Below are positions 33,020-46,139 of a stretch of DNA of 64,000 nucleotides, piece after piece. How positions within the stretch are numbered: the first letter of the stretch is position 1; the number at the start of each line of letters is the position of its first letter. The position numbers and the translations under genes are program-made. This DNA comes from Sisyra terminalis (taxonomy: Eukaryota; Arthropoda; Insecta; Neuroptera; Sisyridae): NCBI GenBank assembly GCA_958496175.1, contig OY292280.1, positions 9,424,001 through 9,488,000 of the forward strand, written 5' to 3'. The notes under the pieces are model-generated. The model was not told the DNA's origin. It did no database searches and worked only from the letters and a program-made list of their open reading frames with translations.

Positions 33020-34030
33020 TAAGTGAAAGGCGAAAATGAGCGAGACTTTCCAAAATTCATCTACTGGTTGAATAGAGTATCATAATTGAGTATAATGCAA
33101 AAATATGGGAAGTCAGGGAAATCAGGGAAATTCAATACAGTGGCTTATTGAGGCATGTAAATTGGAAATTTTTGATGTGAGGTGTTTTGTTTTTCTATTG
33201 GGAAAAATTAGTTAATTGATTGGGGGAATTTGATTATGATTTTCAATAAATATTCGAGTGAAGTGGAAGAGAAATGTATTGAAAAATGTGGCAAACGAAT
33301 TGCTCTGCATTTATTTTATTCGCGTGATTTTTCTCAATGTTGTTGAACAATGGAAATGTAATGAATGAGAATAATACAAAAAGCAAGTTTGAAATCGAAA
33401 CAACAACAAAATGTAATTGGAAACTTTTTTTTGTAATTAAAAAAGTTGTTAATTTCATTATTGAAGAGATAATGAACAAAAGGAAACAAATTCAAATGAT
33501 ATTCAATGAAACAAAGCTGCACAGTGGAAATTAGATAGAAAAATTGTTGCGATTCGAATAGTTGGAATTTTTCAGCAATAAAATTTAAATAAATTTTCCA
33601 TAACAATTACATTAATTTGTAAAATGATTGATGCATGAACATAATGAGCGAATTCATTCCATCGGTGTCTGAGTGGTCGTTTTCATCCCCAATTGGGAAT
33701 AAATTATAACCTGTAATTATGTAAATTAAATACATTGAAACGGAAATTTTCTCAGAAAATAAATGAAGAGGATGAATGAGGCATTTTCGAAAAGAAAAAA
33801 TCTTCGAGAAGTTTAACACAGTTTTCACCAGTGAGGCGAACGTTGCATCTCACCGCTCGAGGTGGAGATAAGTTTTCACAACATTTTCCATCCGAACATA
33901 ACGGGAAAATATTTTCCCATCATTTTACTGAGGTAAATAATTCATTTTCCAACTGGACTTTTCCAATTTCATACAGTTTTCAGCTTTCAGCTGTGCTCAA
34001 ATTGGATTTCAAGGAAACTCTCCAAAAATT
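33020..34030. other. Unique intronic sequence
   Basis: I see no exon. It lies between the RT remnant and the right inverted arm. Confidence 0.4.
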
Positions 34031-34034
34031 TTTC

Positions 34035-34255
34035 CAATATCACTCCATTTATTTTAAGGGTCCTGGTGACCCAATTTTTGCTGTGGTCCTTTTTTTCAGA
34101 TGAAAATTCCAATAAAAAGTAGACTAAATAAATTATCTTATAACAAAAAATGCTGAGAATTTTCTACTCAAAACCAATAAACAGGATGAGTTAACTAGAA
34201 ATGAGGAGTATGGGAAAGTATACCCGAATCCAAAACTATAAGAGTTGCAAATTAA
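34035..34255. repeat. Inverted repeat arm, right (partner 32038-32260)
   Basis: See the left arm. The first part (CAATATCACTCCATTTATTT) equals the end of the RT fragment, so this arm includes a few bases of LINE sequence. Confidence 0.75.
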
Positions 34256-34727
34256 GGTTAACTAGATCAATCACATTCTGAAAGGAAAATATATCACACT
34301 ATCATTCTCTATAAAAAAAATTGGAATGACTTAAGAAAAAAGGAAGAAGAAGAATTGGAATTCTGGACCAGAGAGCCAAAATAATGAGCCTTTCTGATCT
34401 GAAAGACTTTGGTAACGATAGCCGATGTTATCATCTTGGAAGGCAAAAAAGGAGTGATTAAACCTTTTTTGGGGTTAGAAACTTTATTCAAGTACTCTAA
34501 TTGAATCTCCTAAATATTTTTGCGTGCTAAATATGAATCTGATGGACGTATGGACGGGTGAGGAACAGCTTTATAGGGTACCTCTTATATCGGAATGATT
34601 CCAAAAATGAGGGGCGTCGAAATCCCATCACTTCTTCACTGTTATTTATGACTCCAACGGTCGTATGATGGGAATAATCGTTCAGGCAAGTCGAAAGCTT
34701 GCGCTTTATCCCATAGGATACTTGTCA

Positions 34728-34815
34728 TCAATGGAAGTGCCTTAAACTGAGACTTTTGTTGGATGTCAACATTGAAACTGCTAGCAGTTCCCCATAATTA
34801 GATTTCATGGGTCCA
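34728..34815. repeat. Dispersed repeat (partner 28395-28490)
   Basis: GGAAGTGCCTTAAACTGAGA and CTGCTAGCAGTTCCCCATAA are shared with the other copy in the same orientation. The source element is not identified. Confidence 0.65.
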
Positions 34816-34979
34816 GAGCGGTTTTCCACAACTTGGAGTAACTGAAAATTTCAGAAGAGGTGAAAAAATGAAGACTCAGGAAGTGCTTACCAACCCGATA
34901 GATTGATTCGGTTCAAAGGGTTACCGAATTCATAAATAAGTCCCGGAATCATAGAAAATGGAGACCACTAATGACAAGC

Positions 34980-36430
34980 TACTAGAAGTTAAGAAAACGA
35001 CCAGGAATGTTAGCTGTAGATGTACGTAGGGATGTTACGAAGTTGGACTTTTCAAAATCGAAGATTTTAAGTGGAAATTTTTGGAGTCAGAGCCGGGGTT
35101 TTAATATGAGGGGAAATTACAGATATTTAAAATAATGGAAAGTTAAATAAAATTTTGGAAATATAATCAAAAAGTCCACTTCGTGGATCTTCTTCTTCTT
35201 TTTACTGGAGAGCATCTTTTAATAGTTCCTCTTGCGTCCTGAAGAACTAGTGCACTCCGGATTTGTTTCTAGTTCAAATTGGTCTGATCTCCTTCTGATC
35301 TGGAAGTTACGGATAAAGACAGTTTTGATGAAATCTTAAAAATATCAAGTATTCCAGTTTTGGATCATCTTTTTACTAAGGGGCCTCTTCTAAGACTTCT
35401 TCTTGCATCCTGAAGAACTAGTGCTTCCCGGATTTGTTTCTAGTTCAAATTGGTCTGGTGACCTTCTGATATAAATTTCAGCAATTATATGGAGAACATT
35501 AACGACCCAAGTAGCTGGTAGCTAGACATTGAGGGAACGACCAAAGAATATATAGTTGGTATGGTTAAGATACGGGATGTTACATTGTTGGGTTTTTCAG
35601 AAACGGAGATTTGAGATCAAAATTTTTGAAGTCGTAATTAGGGAGAGGTAAGATAAAGATAAATTTGATGAAATCTTAAAAATATCAGGATATCCACTTT
35701 TTGGATCTTTTTTTTACTAGGGGGCTCTTCTAAGAACTCTTCTTGCGTCCTGAAGAACTATTGCGCCTTGTCTTTGTTTCTAGTTCCAAATGGTCAGATT
35801 TCCTTTTGATATAAATCATTATAAAACTAAAAGTATTATTATAAATAAATTGTAATCTCCTACTGATGAAATCATAAAAATATCATCAAGAAATCCACAT
35901 CATGGATCTACTTCTTCTTTTCACCAAGGGGCCTTTTCTGATAGTTCCTCTTGCGTTCTGAAGAACTAGTGCACCCCGGATTTGTCTCTAGTTCGAATTG
36001 GTCAGATTTCCTTTTGATATAAATCATAATGAAATTGTTAATATTGTAATAAATAAATTGAAATCTCCTTCTGATGAAATTATAAAAATATCATCAAGAA
36101 ATCTACTTCCTCGTTTCACTAGGAAGCCTTTTCTGAAAGTTCCTCTTGCTTCCTGGATAACTATTCCGCCCTGGCTTTGTTTCTAGTTCCAATTGGTCAA
36201 ATCTCCTTTTGATATAAATCATAATGAAATCGTTAACACTATTATAAATAAATTGTAATCTCCTTCTGCTGAAATCATAAAAATATCATCAAGAAATCCA
36301 CATCATGGATCTACTTCTTCTTTTCACTAAAGGCCTCTTCTGAAAGTTCTTCTTGCATCCTGAAGAACTATTGCACCTTAACTTTGTTTCTAGTTCCAAT
36401 TGGTTAAATCTGCTTTTGATGCAAATTTTC
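34980..36430. repeat. Degenerate tandem repeat, about 200-bp units
   Basis: The motif CCTGAAGAACTAKTGC recurs at about 35238, 35411, 35749, 35957, 36153 and 36357. Each occurrence is followed by TTTGTTTCTAGTTC and, in most, TTTTGATATAAATCATAA. The last four are regularly spaced (about 200 bp). The first two include a longer insert with GAACGACCA and GATGTTAC. Confidence 0.75.
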
Positions 36431-36439
36431 TCAGCTTTA

Positions 36440-37970
36440 AGTCCCCAGCCAAAAAGTTTTCCAGCTTATATTTGAGACGACTTTTGGAGGGAAGTAGTCC
36501 CACTTCTTGGATCAGATAAGTATTAAAAATAAAGAACATTGGCGAAACAATTTCGAAAGTTTCGATTTAACAAAATTTGGAAGTTTTGCTTTTGATCGTA
36601 GTCAGAGTTGGATAAAATCAATTGGAAGCCCTAAGTTTTAGAGTCGAAATCGAAGGTTTATACTGCTCTTTGTTTAGAGAGTTTGAGATCCTGTATGATG
36701 TCAAATTAGTAGTAGAGTATAGCTGATTTTTTATTTTTGGAGAATCTCTAGATCAGGAGGGAAATTTTCGGGAGAGCCTACCAAGTAAAGAGAACCCAAT
36801 TTTGGAGAGTAGGAATTTTTAGGGAGCAATCATTTTGTTTCCTTTGGATATAGTTGGTGTCAAGTTTGTGATATCTAAACAATGATTGTTGGAGAAATAT
36901 CAGTTAAACTAAATGTTTGGCAAACCGAACTGAAAGCCGAGTGGAATGTTTGAAGTTGGCGAGGTTGAAAAAAGGTGTTTATGGATGATTTGAGGGAAGT
37001 TTTTGTTAAGTTTGTAAGTGTGGATTGACAGGTAAAGTTGAACAAGTGCACGTGGGGGTTGACTCCGATGGAGTGGTGTGGTGAATATCAGAGTCACGTA
37101 GACAAAAAGATTGAGAAACACTGTTATAGAGTCTAAGTTCGACGAAGAAGAAGACGAGGATGTAAGCGAAATAAGAAGTGAAAAGAAGAAGAATCCGAAA
37201 GTGACTTAGTATTCATCTGTGAACGCAGCAACCAACCAGTAGAATAGTATAGATTGCAGGTGAATTGCGGTTACGAGAAATGGGGGAAAAACTTGCAAGA
37301 TGCTGGCATGACGACGCTGGCCGGGTGGAACGAGAACGGGGGGGATACCTGCGAACGGGTAAGACAGAGATGAGCTTTCGAGAGCTTTACGCGAGCAAAC
37401 AGCAGTGAGTGTGTGCTCTGGCAAAGCTCAACTCGGTATCGTCGAAACGACATAGTCTCACCCCCATAACATCCCCACATACCACACTCACTCGCCCGCC
37501 CCCCTATTTGCCGTCTCTGTCGCCCTCACACATGCACTGAATGCATTATGAATTTCAGGCCATAAATGTCAGTTTCGAATCATTACAAACATTTGAAAAT
37601 CAAACTCGACGTGCGTGGATCGTATTTAGAAACGTCATCCAAACCGAACGCGACATACCAGAACTATTTCGAACTTTTCCGACATTTTTTTTTTCCGCCA
37701 GGATTCGAATTTTCCCATCCACCAAGTGACACTGCACAGAAGATGGGAAACGCAGAAACATATAGAGAAACAGAAGCATGCACCGTCACAAACGGGGAGA
37801 CAGCTTCTTACCAACATCACCCACTTCAAATAACTAAAATTAAATTTCCACCACAAACAAATGCGGAACAAAAAAGGAAAACACTAATAGGAAAATGTAA
37901 CTAAGCGTTATAATATCTTCAAAAATCTTCAATAGATTCATTTTCTTACTATTCTTCTGTTTATTCCCAT
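36440..37970. other. Unique intronic sequence, GC-richer at 37150-37560
   Basis: No exon can be supported. Frames of 60-112 codons here carry no recognisable domain. The 37150-37560 part is distinctly less AT-rich and free of repeats, so it may be conserved non-coding sequence. Confidence 0.4.
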
Positions 37971-37977
37971 AATCTAT

Positions 37978-38400
37978 TCTAATATATAAAACCTTTACAT
38001 CTCGATTTTGAACCCAACTTTAGTGTAAATATTTGTTTCAAGAGTCCCTAATTCCAAATTTAACACTTTTGTCTGTCTGTCTGTCTGTGTGTCCGCATTT
38101 AACTAAAGAACGGAACAACCAAATTTAATGAAATTTTGTATTAAGATACAACACAATTTCCCACACATGTTAGGCTACTTATCATTCCTTAAAAATAATA
38201 AGAGAAGGTACTCCCTAGGGATGAAACAAAATTTTTACTTTACACAGGCGAGTTATATATCATTGGAAAGGTAATTAAAAGCTAGAATATAATCAGTTAA
38301 AATATTTTTAGTTGAACTTATAAAAAGCACAGTAAATTTAATTTTTAGTCTAAAAAATTGCCACTTTGAAATATAAACATATATATATAAAACACTTAGT
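37978..38400 (+). mobile_element. Helitron-like 5' part
   Basis: It begins TCTAATATATAAAACC, a canonical Helitron 5' start, and has a (GTCT)n run at 38073-38093. Then 280 bp (GAACGGAACAACC to AAAAAGCACAGTAAATTTAA) are shared with the Helitron at 17015-18167. No CTAG end is found, and the sequence passes into the tRNA-like segment and the satellite. Confidence 0.6.
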
Positions 38401-38401
38401 T

Positions 38402-38485
38402 GATGTTAATAGCGTAATGGCTTACTTATCTGACATTCTGATCCACCTAATTATAAAGACGTGAGTTCGAATCTTACAGTAAACT
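38402..38485 (+). repeat. tRNA-like segment next to the satellite
   Basis: An A-box-like TAGCGTAATGG is followed about 50 bp later by GAGTTCGAATCTTAC, a B-box/T-arm match. The acceptor stem does not pair well, so this is a tRNA-derived sequence and not a gene. A T-rich tract follows. Confidence 0.5.
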
Positions 38486-38530
38486 TTTTCTTTTATTTTT
38501 TTTTTACAAAATTGTTGTAAATAGACCCTT

Positions 38531-41500
38531 AAAGTTGTCTTTCGGGGGGTAGATTCACCATGCTTAACCTCTGGAATCTTTATGGAGGACAGTTAATTTG
38601 TAGGTAAATTCATCAAAAAAATTGTTAAGACCTTTTTTGTTGAGCATTTCATTTTCTTTAAGAATATAAAAAAAATTGTTTCAATATTAAAACACTTAGT
38701 TACACATAGTTAAAAAATCAAATCGATAAAATTGATGAATATGTATTGCTCGGTTATAGGGAAACGGTAGGTGTGACGAAAATTAACAAAAAGACCTTTT
38801 TTGTAGAGCATCTATTTATTTTTTAGAATAGATGTTTTATTGTTCTTGTAATGTGATGGTTCCAAAGTTTTAAGAAAAAATAATCATTGCAATGATAAAC
38901 CTCTTCATTAAGGCCTCAAATTTCACTATTTTTTTTTATTCAAAATTATGATTTTGATATATCTATAAAAAGCTAGTTGATTTTTTGGTCCAACCTAATC
39001 AACATTTTCTAAGTATCATTTAAATGTCTTTCGGGGGGCAAATTCCCCATGCTTAACCTCTGGAATCTTTATGGAGGACAGTTAATTTGTAGGTAAATTC
39101 ATCAAAAAAATTGTTAAGACCTATTTTGTTGAGCATTTCATTTTCTTTAAGAATATAAAAAAAATGGTTTCAATATTAATACACTTAGTTACACAAAGTT
39201 AAAAAATCAAATCGATAAAATTGATGAATATTTAATGCTCGGTTATAGGGAAACGGTAGGTGTGACGAAAATTTACAAAAAGACCTTTTTTGTAGAGCAT
39301 CTATTTATTTACTAGAATAGATATTTTAAAGTTATTGTAATGTGATGGTTCTAAAGTTTTGAGAAAAAATAATCATTGCAATGATAAATCTCTTCATAAG
39401 GGCTCAAATTTCATTATTATTTTTTTGTTATCCAGAATTATGATTTTGGTATATCTATAAAAATTCTGGTTGATTTTTTGGCCCAACCTAATCAACACTG
39501 TCTAAGAATCATTTACATACCTTTCGGGGGGCAGATTCACCATACTTAACCTCTGGAATCTTTATGGAGGACAGTTCATTTGTAGGTATATTCATCAAAA
39601 AAATTGTGAAGACCTTTTTTGTTGAGCATTTCATTTTCTTTAAAAATATAAAAAAAAAATTGTTTCAATATTAATACACTTAGTTACACAAAGTTAAAAA
39701 TTCCAATCGATAAAGTTGATGAATAGTTAATGCTCGATTGTAGGGAAACGGTAGGTGTGACGAAAATTTACACAAAGACCTTTTTTGTAGAGCATCTATT
39801 TATTTTCTAGAATAGATGTTTTATAGTTCTTGTAATGTGATGGTTCCAAAGTTTTGAGAAAAAATAATCATTGCAATGATAAATCTCTTCATAAGGGCTC
39901 AAATTTCATTATTTTTTTTTTTGTTATCCAGAATTATGATTTTGGTATATCTATAAAAATTCTGGTTGATTTTTTGGTCCAACCTAATCAACATTTTCTA
40001 AGTATCATTTAAATGTCTTTCGGGGGGCAGATTCACCATGCTTAACCTCTGGAACCTTTATGGAGGACAGTTAATTTGTAGGTAAATTCATCAAAAAAAT
40101 TGTTATGACCTTTTTTGTTGAGCATTTCATTTTCTTTAAAAATATAAAAAAAATGGTTTCAATATTAATACACTTAGTTACACAAAGTTAAAAAATCAAA
40201 TCGATTAAGTTGATGAATATTTAATGTTCGATTGTAGGGAAACGGTAGGTGTGACGAAAATTAACAAAAAGACCTTTTTTGTAGAGCATCTATTTATTTT
40301 CTAGAATAGATGTTTTATAGTTCTTGTAATGTGATGGTTCCAAAGTTTTGAGAAAAAATAATCATTGCAATGATAAATCTCTTCATAAGGGCTCAAATTT
40401 CATTATTTTTTTTTTGTTATCCAGAATTATGATTTTGGTATATCTATAAAAATTCTGGTTGATTTTTTGGCCCAACCTAATCAACACTGTCTAAGAATCA
40501 TTTACATACCTTTCGGGGGGCAGATTCACCATACTTAACCTCTGGAATCTTTATGGAGGACAGTTAATTTGTTGGTAAATTCATCAAAAAAATTGTTAAG
40601 ACCTTTTTTGTTGAGCATTTCATTTTCTTTAAGAATATAAAAAAAATTGTTTCAATATTAATACACTTAGTTACACAAAGTTAAAAAATCAAATCGATAA
40701 AATTGATGAATATTTAATGCTCAGTTATAGGAAACGGTAGGTGTGACAAAAATTTACAAAAAGACCTTTTTTGTAGAGCATCTATTTATTTTCTAGAATA
40801 GATGTTTTATTGTTCTTGTAATGTGATGGTTCCAAAGTTTTAAGAAAAAATAATCATTGCAATGATAAACCTCTTCATTAAGGGCTCAAATTTCACTATT
40901 TTTTATTTTGTTATCCAGAATTATGATTTTGATATATCTATAAAAAGCTAGTTGATTTTTTGGTCCAACCTAATCAACATTTTCTAAGTATCATTTAAAT
41001 GTCTTTCGGGGGGCAGATTCCCCATGCTTAACCTCTGAAATCTTCATGGAGGGCAGTTAATTTGTAGGTAAATTCATCAAAAAAATTGTGAAGACCTTTT
41101 TTGTTGAGCATTTCATTTTCTTTAAAAATAAAAAAAAAATGGTTTCAATGGTTTCAATATTAATACACTTAGTTACACAAAGTTAAAAAATCAAATCGAT
41201 TAAGTTGATGAATATTTAATGTTCGATTGTAGGGAAACGGTAGGTGTGACGAAAATTTACAAAAAGACCTTTTTTGTAGAGCATCTATTTATTTTCTAGA
41301 ATAGATGTTTTATAGTTCTTGTAATGTGATGGTTCCAAAGTTTTGAGAAAAAATAATCATTGCAATGATAAACCTCTTCATTAAGGCCTCAAATTTCACT
41401 ATTTTTTATTTTGTTATCCAGAATTATGATTTTGATATATCTATAAAAAGCTAGTTGATTTTTTGGTCCAACCTAATCAACATTTTTAAAGTATCATTTA

Positions 41501-44500
41501 AATGTCTTTCGGGGGGCAGATTCCCCATGCTTAACCTCTGAAATCTTCATGGAGGGCAGTTATTTTGTAGGTAAATCCATCAAAAAAATTGTGAAGACCT
41601 TTTTTGTTGAGCATTTCATTTTCTTTAAAAATATAAAAAAAAAATTGTTTTCAATATTAAAACACTTAGTTACACATAGTTAAAAAATCAAATCGATAAA
41701 ATTGATGAATATGTATTGCTCGGTTATAGGGAAACGGTAGGTGTGACGAAAATTTACAAAAAGACCTTTTTTGTAGAGCATCTATTTATTTACTAGAATA
41801 GATGTTTTATAGTTCTTGTAATGTGATGGTTCCAAAGTTTTGAGAAAAAATAATCATTGCAATGATAAACCTCTTCATTAAGGACTCAAATTTCATTATT
41901 TTTTTTTGTTATCCAGAATTATGATTTTGATATATCTATAAAAAGCTAGTTGATTTTTTGGATCAACCTAATCAACACTTTCTAAGAATCATTTAAATGT
42001 CTTTCGGGGGGCAGATTCCCCATGCTTAACCTCTGGAACCTTTATGGAGGACAGTTAATTTGTAGGTAAATTCATCAAAAAAATTGTGAAGACCTTTTTT
42101 GTTGAGCATTTCATTTTCTTTAAAAATATAAAAAAAAATTGTTTCAATATTAATACACTTAGTTACACAAAGTTAAAAAATCAAATCGATTAAGTTGATG
42201 AATATTTAATGTTCGATTGTAGGGAAACGGTAGGTGTGACGAAAATTTACACAAAGACCTTTTTTGTAGAGCATCTATTTATTTACTAGAATAGATGTTT
42301 TATAGTTCTTGTAATGTGATGGTTCCAAAGTTTTGAGAAAAAATAATCATTGCAATGATAAACCTCTTCATTAAGGACTCAAATTTCATTATTTTTTTTT
42401 GTTATCCAGAATTATGATTTTGGTATATCTATAAAAATTCTGGTTGATTTTTTGGCCCAACCTAATCAACACTGTCTAAGAATCATTTACATACCTTTCG
42501 GGGGGCAGATTCACCATACTTAACCTCTGGAATCTTTATGGAGGACAGTTAATTTGTTGGTAAATTCATCAAAAAAATTGTTAAGACCTTTTTTGTTGAG
42601 CATTTCATTTTCTTTAAGAATATAAAAAAAATTGTTTCAATATTAATACACTTAGTTACACAAAGTTAAAAAATCAAATCGATAAAATTGATGAATATTT
42701 AATGCTCAGTTATAGGAAACGGTAGGTGTGACAAAAATTTACAAAAAGACCTTTTTTGTAGAGCATCTATTTATTTTCTAGAATAGATGTTTTATTGTTC
42801 TTGTAATGTGATGGTTCCAAAGTTTTAAGAAAAAATAATCATTGCAATGATAAACCTCTTCATTAAGGGCTCAAATTTCACTATTTTTTATTTTGTTATC
42901 CAGAATTATGATTTTGATATATCTATAAAAAGCTAGTTGATTTTTTGGTCCAACCTAATCAACATTTTCTAAGTATCATTTAAATGTCTTTCGGGGGGCA
43001 GATTCCCCATGCTTAACCTCTGAAATCTTCATGGAGGGCAGTTAATTTGTAGGTAAATTCATCAAAAAAATTGTGAAGACCTTTTTTGTTGAGCATTTCA
43101 TTTTCTTTAAAAATAAAAAAAAAATGGTTTCAATGGTTTCAATATTAATACACTTAGTTACACAAAGTTAAAAAATCAAATCGATTAAGTTGATGAATAT
43201 TTAATGTTCGATTGTAGGGAAACGGTAGGTGTGACGAAAATTTACACAAAGACCTTTTTTGTAGAGCATCTATTTATTTACTAGAATAGATGTTTTATAG
43301 TTCTTGTAATGTGATGGTTCCAAAGTTTTGAGAAAAAATAATCATTGCAATGATAAACCTCTTCATTAAGGACTCAAATTTCATTATTTTTTTTTGTTAT
43401 CCAGAATTATGATTTTGATATATCTATAAAAAGCTAGTTGATTTTTTGGTCCAACCTAATCAACATTTTTAAAGTATCATTTAAATGTCTTTCGGGGGGC
43501 AGATTCCCCATGCTTAACCTCTGAAATCTTCATGGAGGGCAGTTATTTTGTAGGTAAATCCATCAAAAAAATTGTGAAGACCTTTTTTGTTGAGCATTTC
43601 ATTTTCTTTAAAAATATAAAAAAAAAATTGTTTTCAATATTAAAACACTTAGTTACACATAGTTAAAAAATCAAATCGATAAAATTGATGAATATGTATT
43701 GCTCGGTTATAGGGAAACGGTAGGTGTGACGAAAATTTACAAAAAGACCTTTTTTGTAGAGCATCTATTTATTTACTAGAATAGATGTTTTATAGTTCTT
43801 GTAATGTGATGGTTCCAAAGTTTTGAGAAAAAATAATCATTGCAATGATAAACCTCTTCATTAAGGACTCAAATTTCATTATTTTTTTTTGTTATCCAGA
43901 ATTATGATTTTGATATATCTATAAAAAGCTAGTTGATTTTTTGGATCAACCTAATCAACACTTTCTAAGAATCATTTAAATGTCTTTCGGGGGGCAGATT
44001 CCCCATGCTTAACCTCTGGAACCTTTATGGAGGACAGTTAATTTGTAGGTAAATTCATCAAAAAAATTGTGAAGACCTTTTTTGTTGAGCATTTCATTTT
44101 CTTTAAAAATATAAAAAAAAATTGTTTCAATATTAATACACTTAGTTACACAAAGTTAAAAAATCAAATCGATTAAGTTGATGAATATTTAATGTTCGAT
44201 TGTAGGGAAACGGTAGGTGTGACGAAAATTTACACAAAGACCTTTTTTGTAGAGCATCTATTTATTTTCTAGAATAGATGTTTTATAGTTCTTGTAATGT
44301 GATGGTTCCAAAGTTTTGAGAAAAAATAATCATTGCAATGATAAACCTCTTCATTAAGGCCTCAAATTTCACTATTTTTTTTTTGTTATCCAGAATTATG
44401 ATTTTGGTATATCTATAAAAATTCTGGTTGATTTTTTGGCCCAACCTAATCAACACTGCCTAAGAATCATTTACATACCTTTCGGGGGGCAGATTCACCA

Positions 44501-45034
44501 TACTTAACCTCTGGAATCTTTATGGAGGACAGTTAATTTGTAGGTAAATTCATCAAAAAAATTGTTAAGACCTTTTTTGTTGAGCATTTCATTTTCTTTA
44601 AAAATATAAAAAAAAATTGTTTTCAATATTAAAACACTTAGTTACACACAGTTAAAAAATCAAATCGATAAAGTTAATGTATATTTAATGCTCGATTGTA
44701 GGGAAACGGTAGGTGTGACGAAAATTTACAAAAAGACCTTTTTTGTAGAGCATCTATTTATTTACTAGAACAGATGTTTTATAGTTCTTGTAATGTGATG
44801 GTTCCAAAGTTTTGAGAAAAAATAATCATTGCAATGATAAACCTCCTCATTAAGGGCTCAAATTTCACTATTTTTTTTTGTTATCCAGAATTATGATTTT
44901 GATATATCTATAAAAAGCTAGTTGATTTTTGGCCCAACTTAATCAACACTGTCTAAGTATCATTTAAATGTCTTTCGGGGGGCAGATTCCCCATGCTTAA
45001 CCTCTGGAATCTTTATGGAGGACAGTTAATTTGT
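38531..45034. repeat. Satellite array, about 13 units of about 494 bp
   Basis: The landmark CTTTCGGGGGGCAGATTC recurs at about 38540, 39029, 39522, 40018, 40511, 41003, 41506, 42000, 42497, 42989, 43488, 43984, 44478 and 44974 (intervals 489-503). Each unit contains GGAAACGGTAGGTGTGACGA, then CCTTTTTTGTAGAGCATCTA and CATTGCAATGATAAA. Diagnostic variants repeat every four units (about 1.98 kb): the GGAACC variant at 40018/42000/43984, a doubled ATGGTTTCA at about 41141/43128 and GTAGGTAAATCC at about 41570/43550. This is a higher-order repeat. The last unit is cut off at 45034. Confidence 0.95.
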
Positions 45035-45039
45035 ACGTA

Positions 45040-46135
45040 AGCTCAAATCGATACTTTAAAATATCGAGGAAGAAATCGCACGTATTGAAATAATCGTCAG
45101 GTGTGATGCCGCATTTACTCATAACATAATCATTTTCCCCGAGGCAAACATGTCCGTTAATAATGCAAATATTTAAGGAAAATATGGCGATGTTCGTGGC
45201 GGAGACTCTTCAGTAATCCTACATAAGCCTGTGTTGTTTTTTTCTCCATTATTAATTCGCGGCATTTCCTGAAGATCGAGCCGAAAAGAAGTTGATGGGC
45301 AAAAGAAATGCGCGATACGTGCAACTGGGTTATAGCTAGTGCAGACGTAGTGCGGACACATTAGGGATGTAATATGATGGTAGAGGGCGCGTTTTGTATT
45401 ACGAGCACAAAAAATATATCGTAATTAATTAATGATATTGTGCAAGAATTGGTGAAATGTTAAATGTTTTCTATCTTTGTATATGTATGGGGTGGTGGTT
45501 GGTGAAAAACCGCAGCGATTGCCCTGGAAGCACGTATCCTGTTATGTAATACAACGGGCATATTATATTAAGCTCGGCTGGATTTTGCAGCATCTCGCTT
45601 TTCGCATGGAATTTACCCTCTACGTTCGCATTTATGTATCACATGAGAGAAACAAACCCAACATCTCCAACTTATTTCTCGGTTCAATTTCTCTCGATAA
45701 TTACAAAAGAAATTAAACTTGGACTTTCCAGCTTTGGCCTCTTAACTTTCCGCCACCGGCATTCCCCCATTTCACAGGTGAACTCCAACTTGCCAACTGT
45801 ACATTCCCCAAACATATTATCAGTCTTCTTATACCATCACTAACCTACACAATTTGGAACAAAGTTATCGAAGTATTTTTACATGAGAATATTAACATCA
45901 ACGGAATAAAAATACCACTCAACCCTCTTTAAACTTCCCTTAATGATGTATAACAAGTGGTACTTTCTACGATTGGTTTCAAGCTCCAACCGAATAGAAT
46001 CACAATTGTACGATTAATAAAATTTCAAAACGCACCAATTATAATTCGATAAAATATTTTTTCCTGGATAGGCAATGACGCATTACAAATGGTGTCAATT
46101 GATAACAATTTCAGGGAATATATATATTAGGATGA
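45040..46135. other. Unique intronic sequence
   Basis: No exon is supported. Composition at 45040-45840 is less AT-rich than average. Confidence 0.4.
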
Positions 46136-46139
46136 TTCA

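Noticed and set aside
37541..37904. Plus-strand frames of 62 and 112 codons
   Set aside because: Composition is low-complexity and overlapping frames on both strands are equally open. Nothing is recognisable.
38402..38485. Possible tRNA gene
   Set aside because: Box A and box B-like motifs exist, but the acceptor and anticodon stems do not pair convincingly.
38531..45034. Possible CRISPR-like regular array
   Set aside because: Units are 494 bp with no short repeat/spacer alternation, and the host is a eukaryote. It is a satellite.
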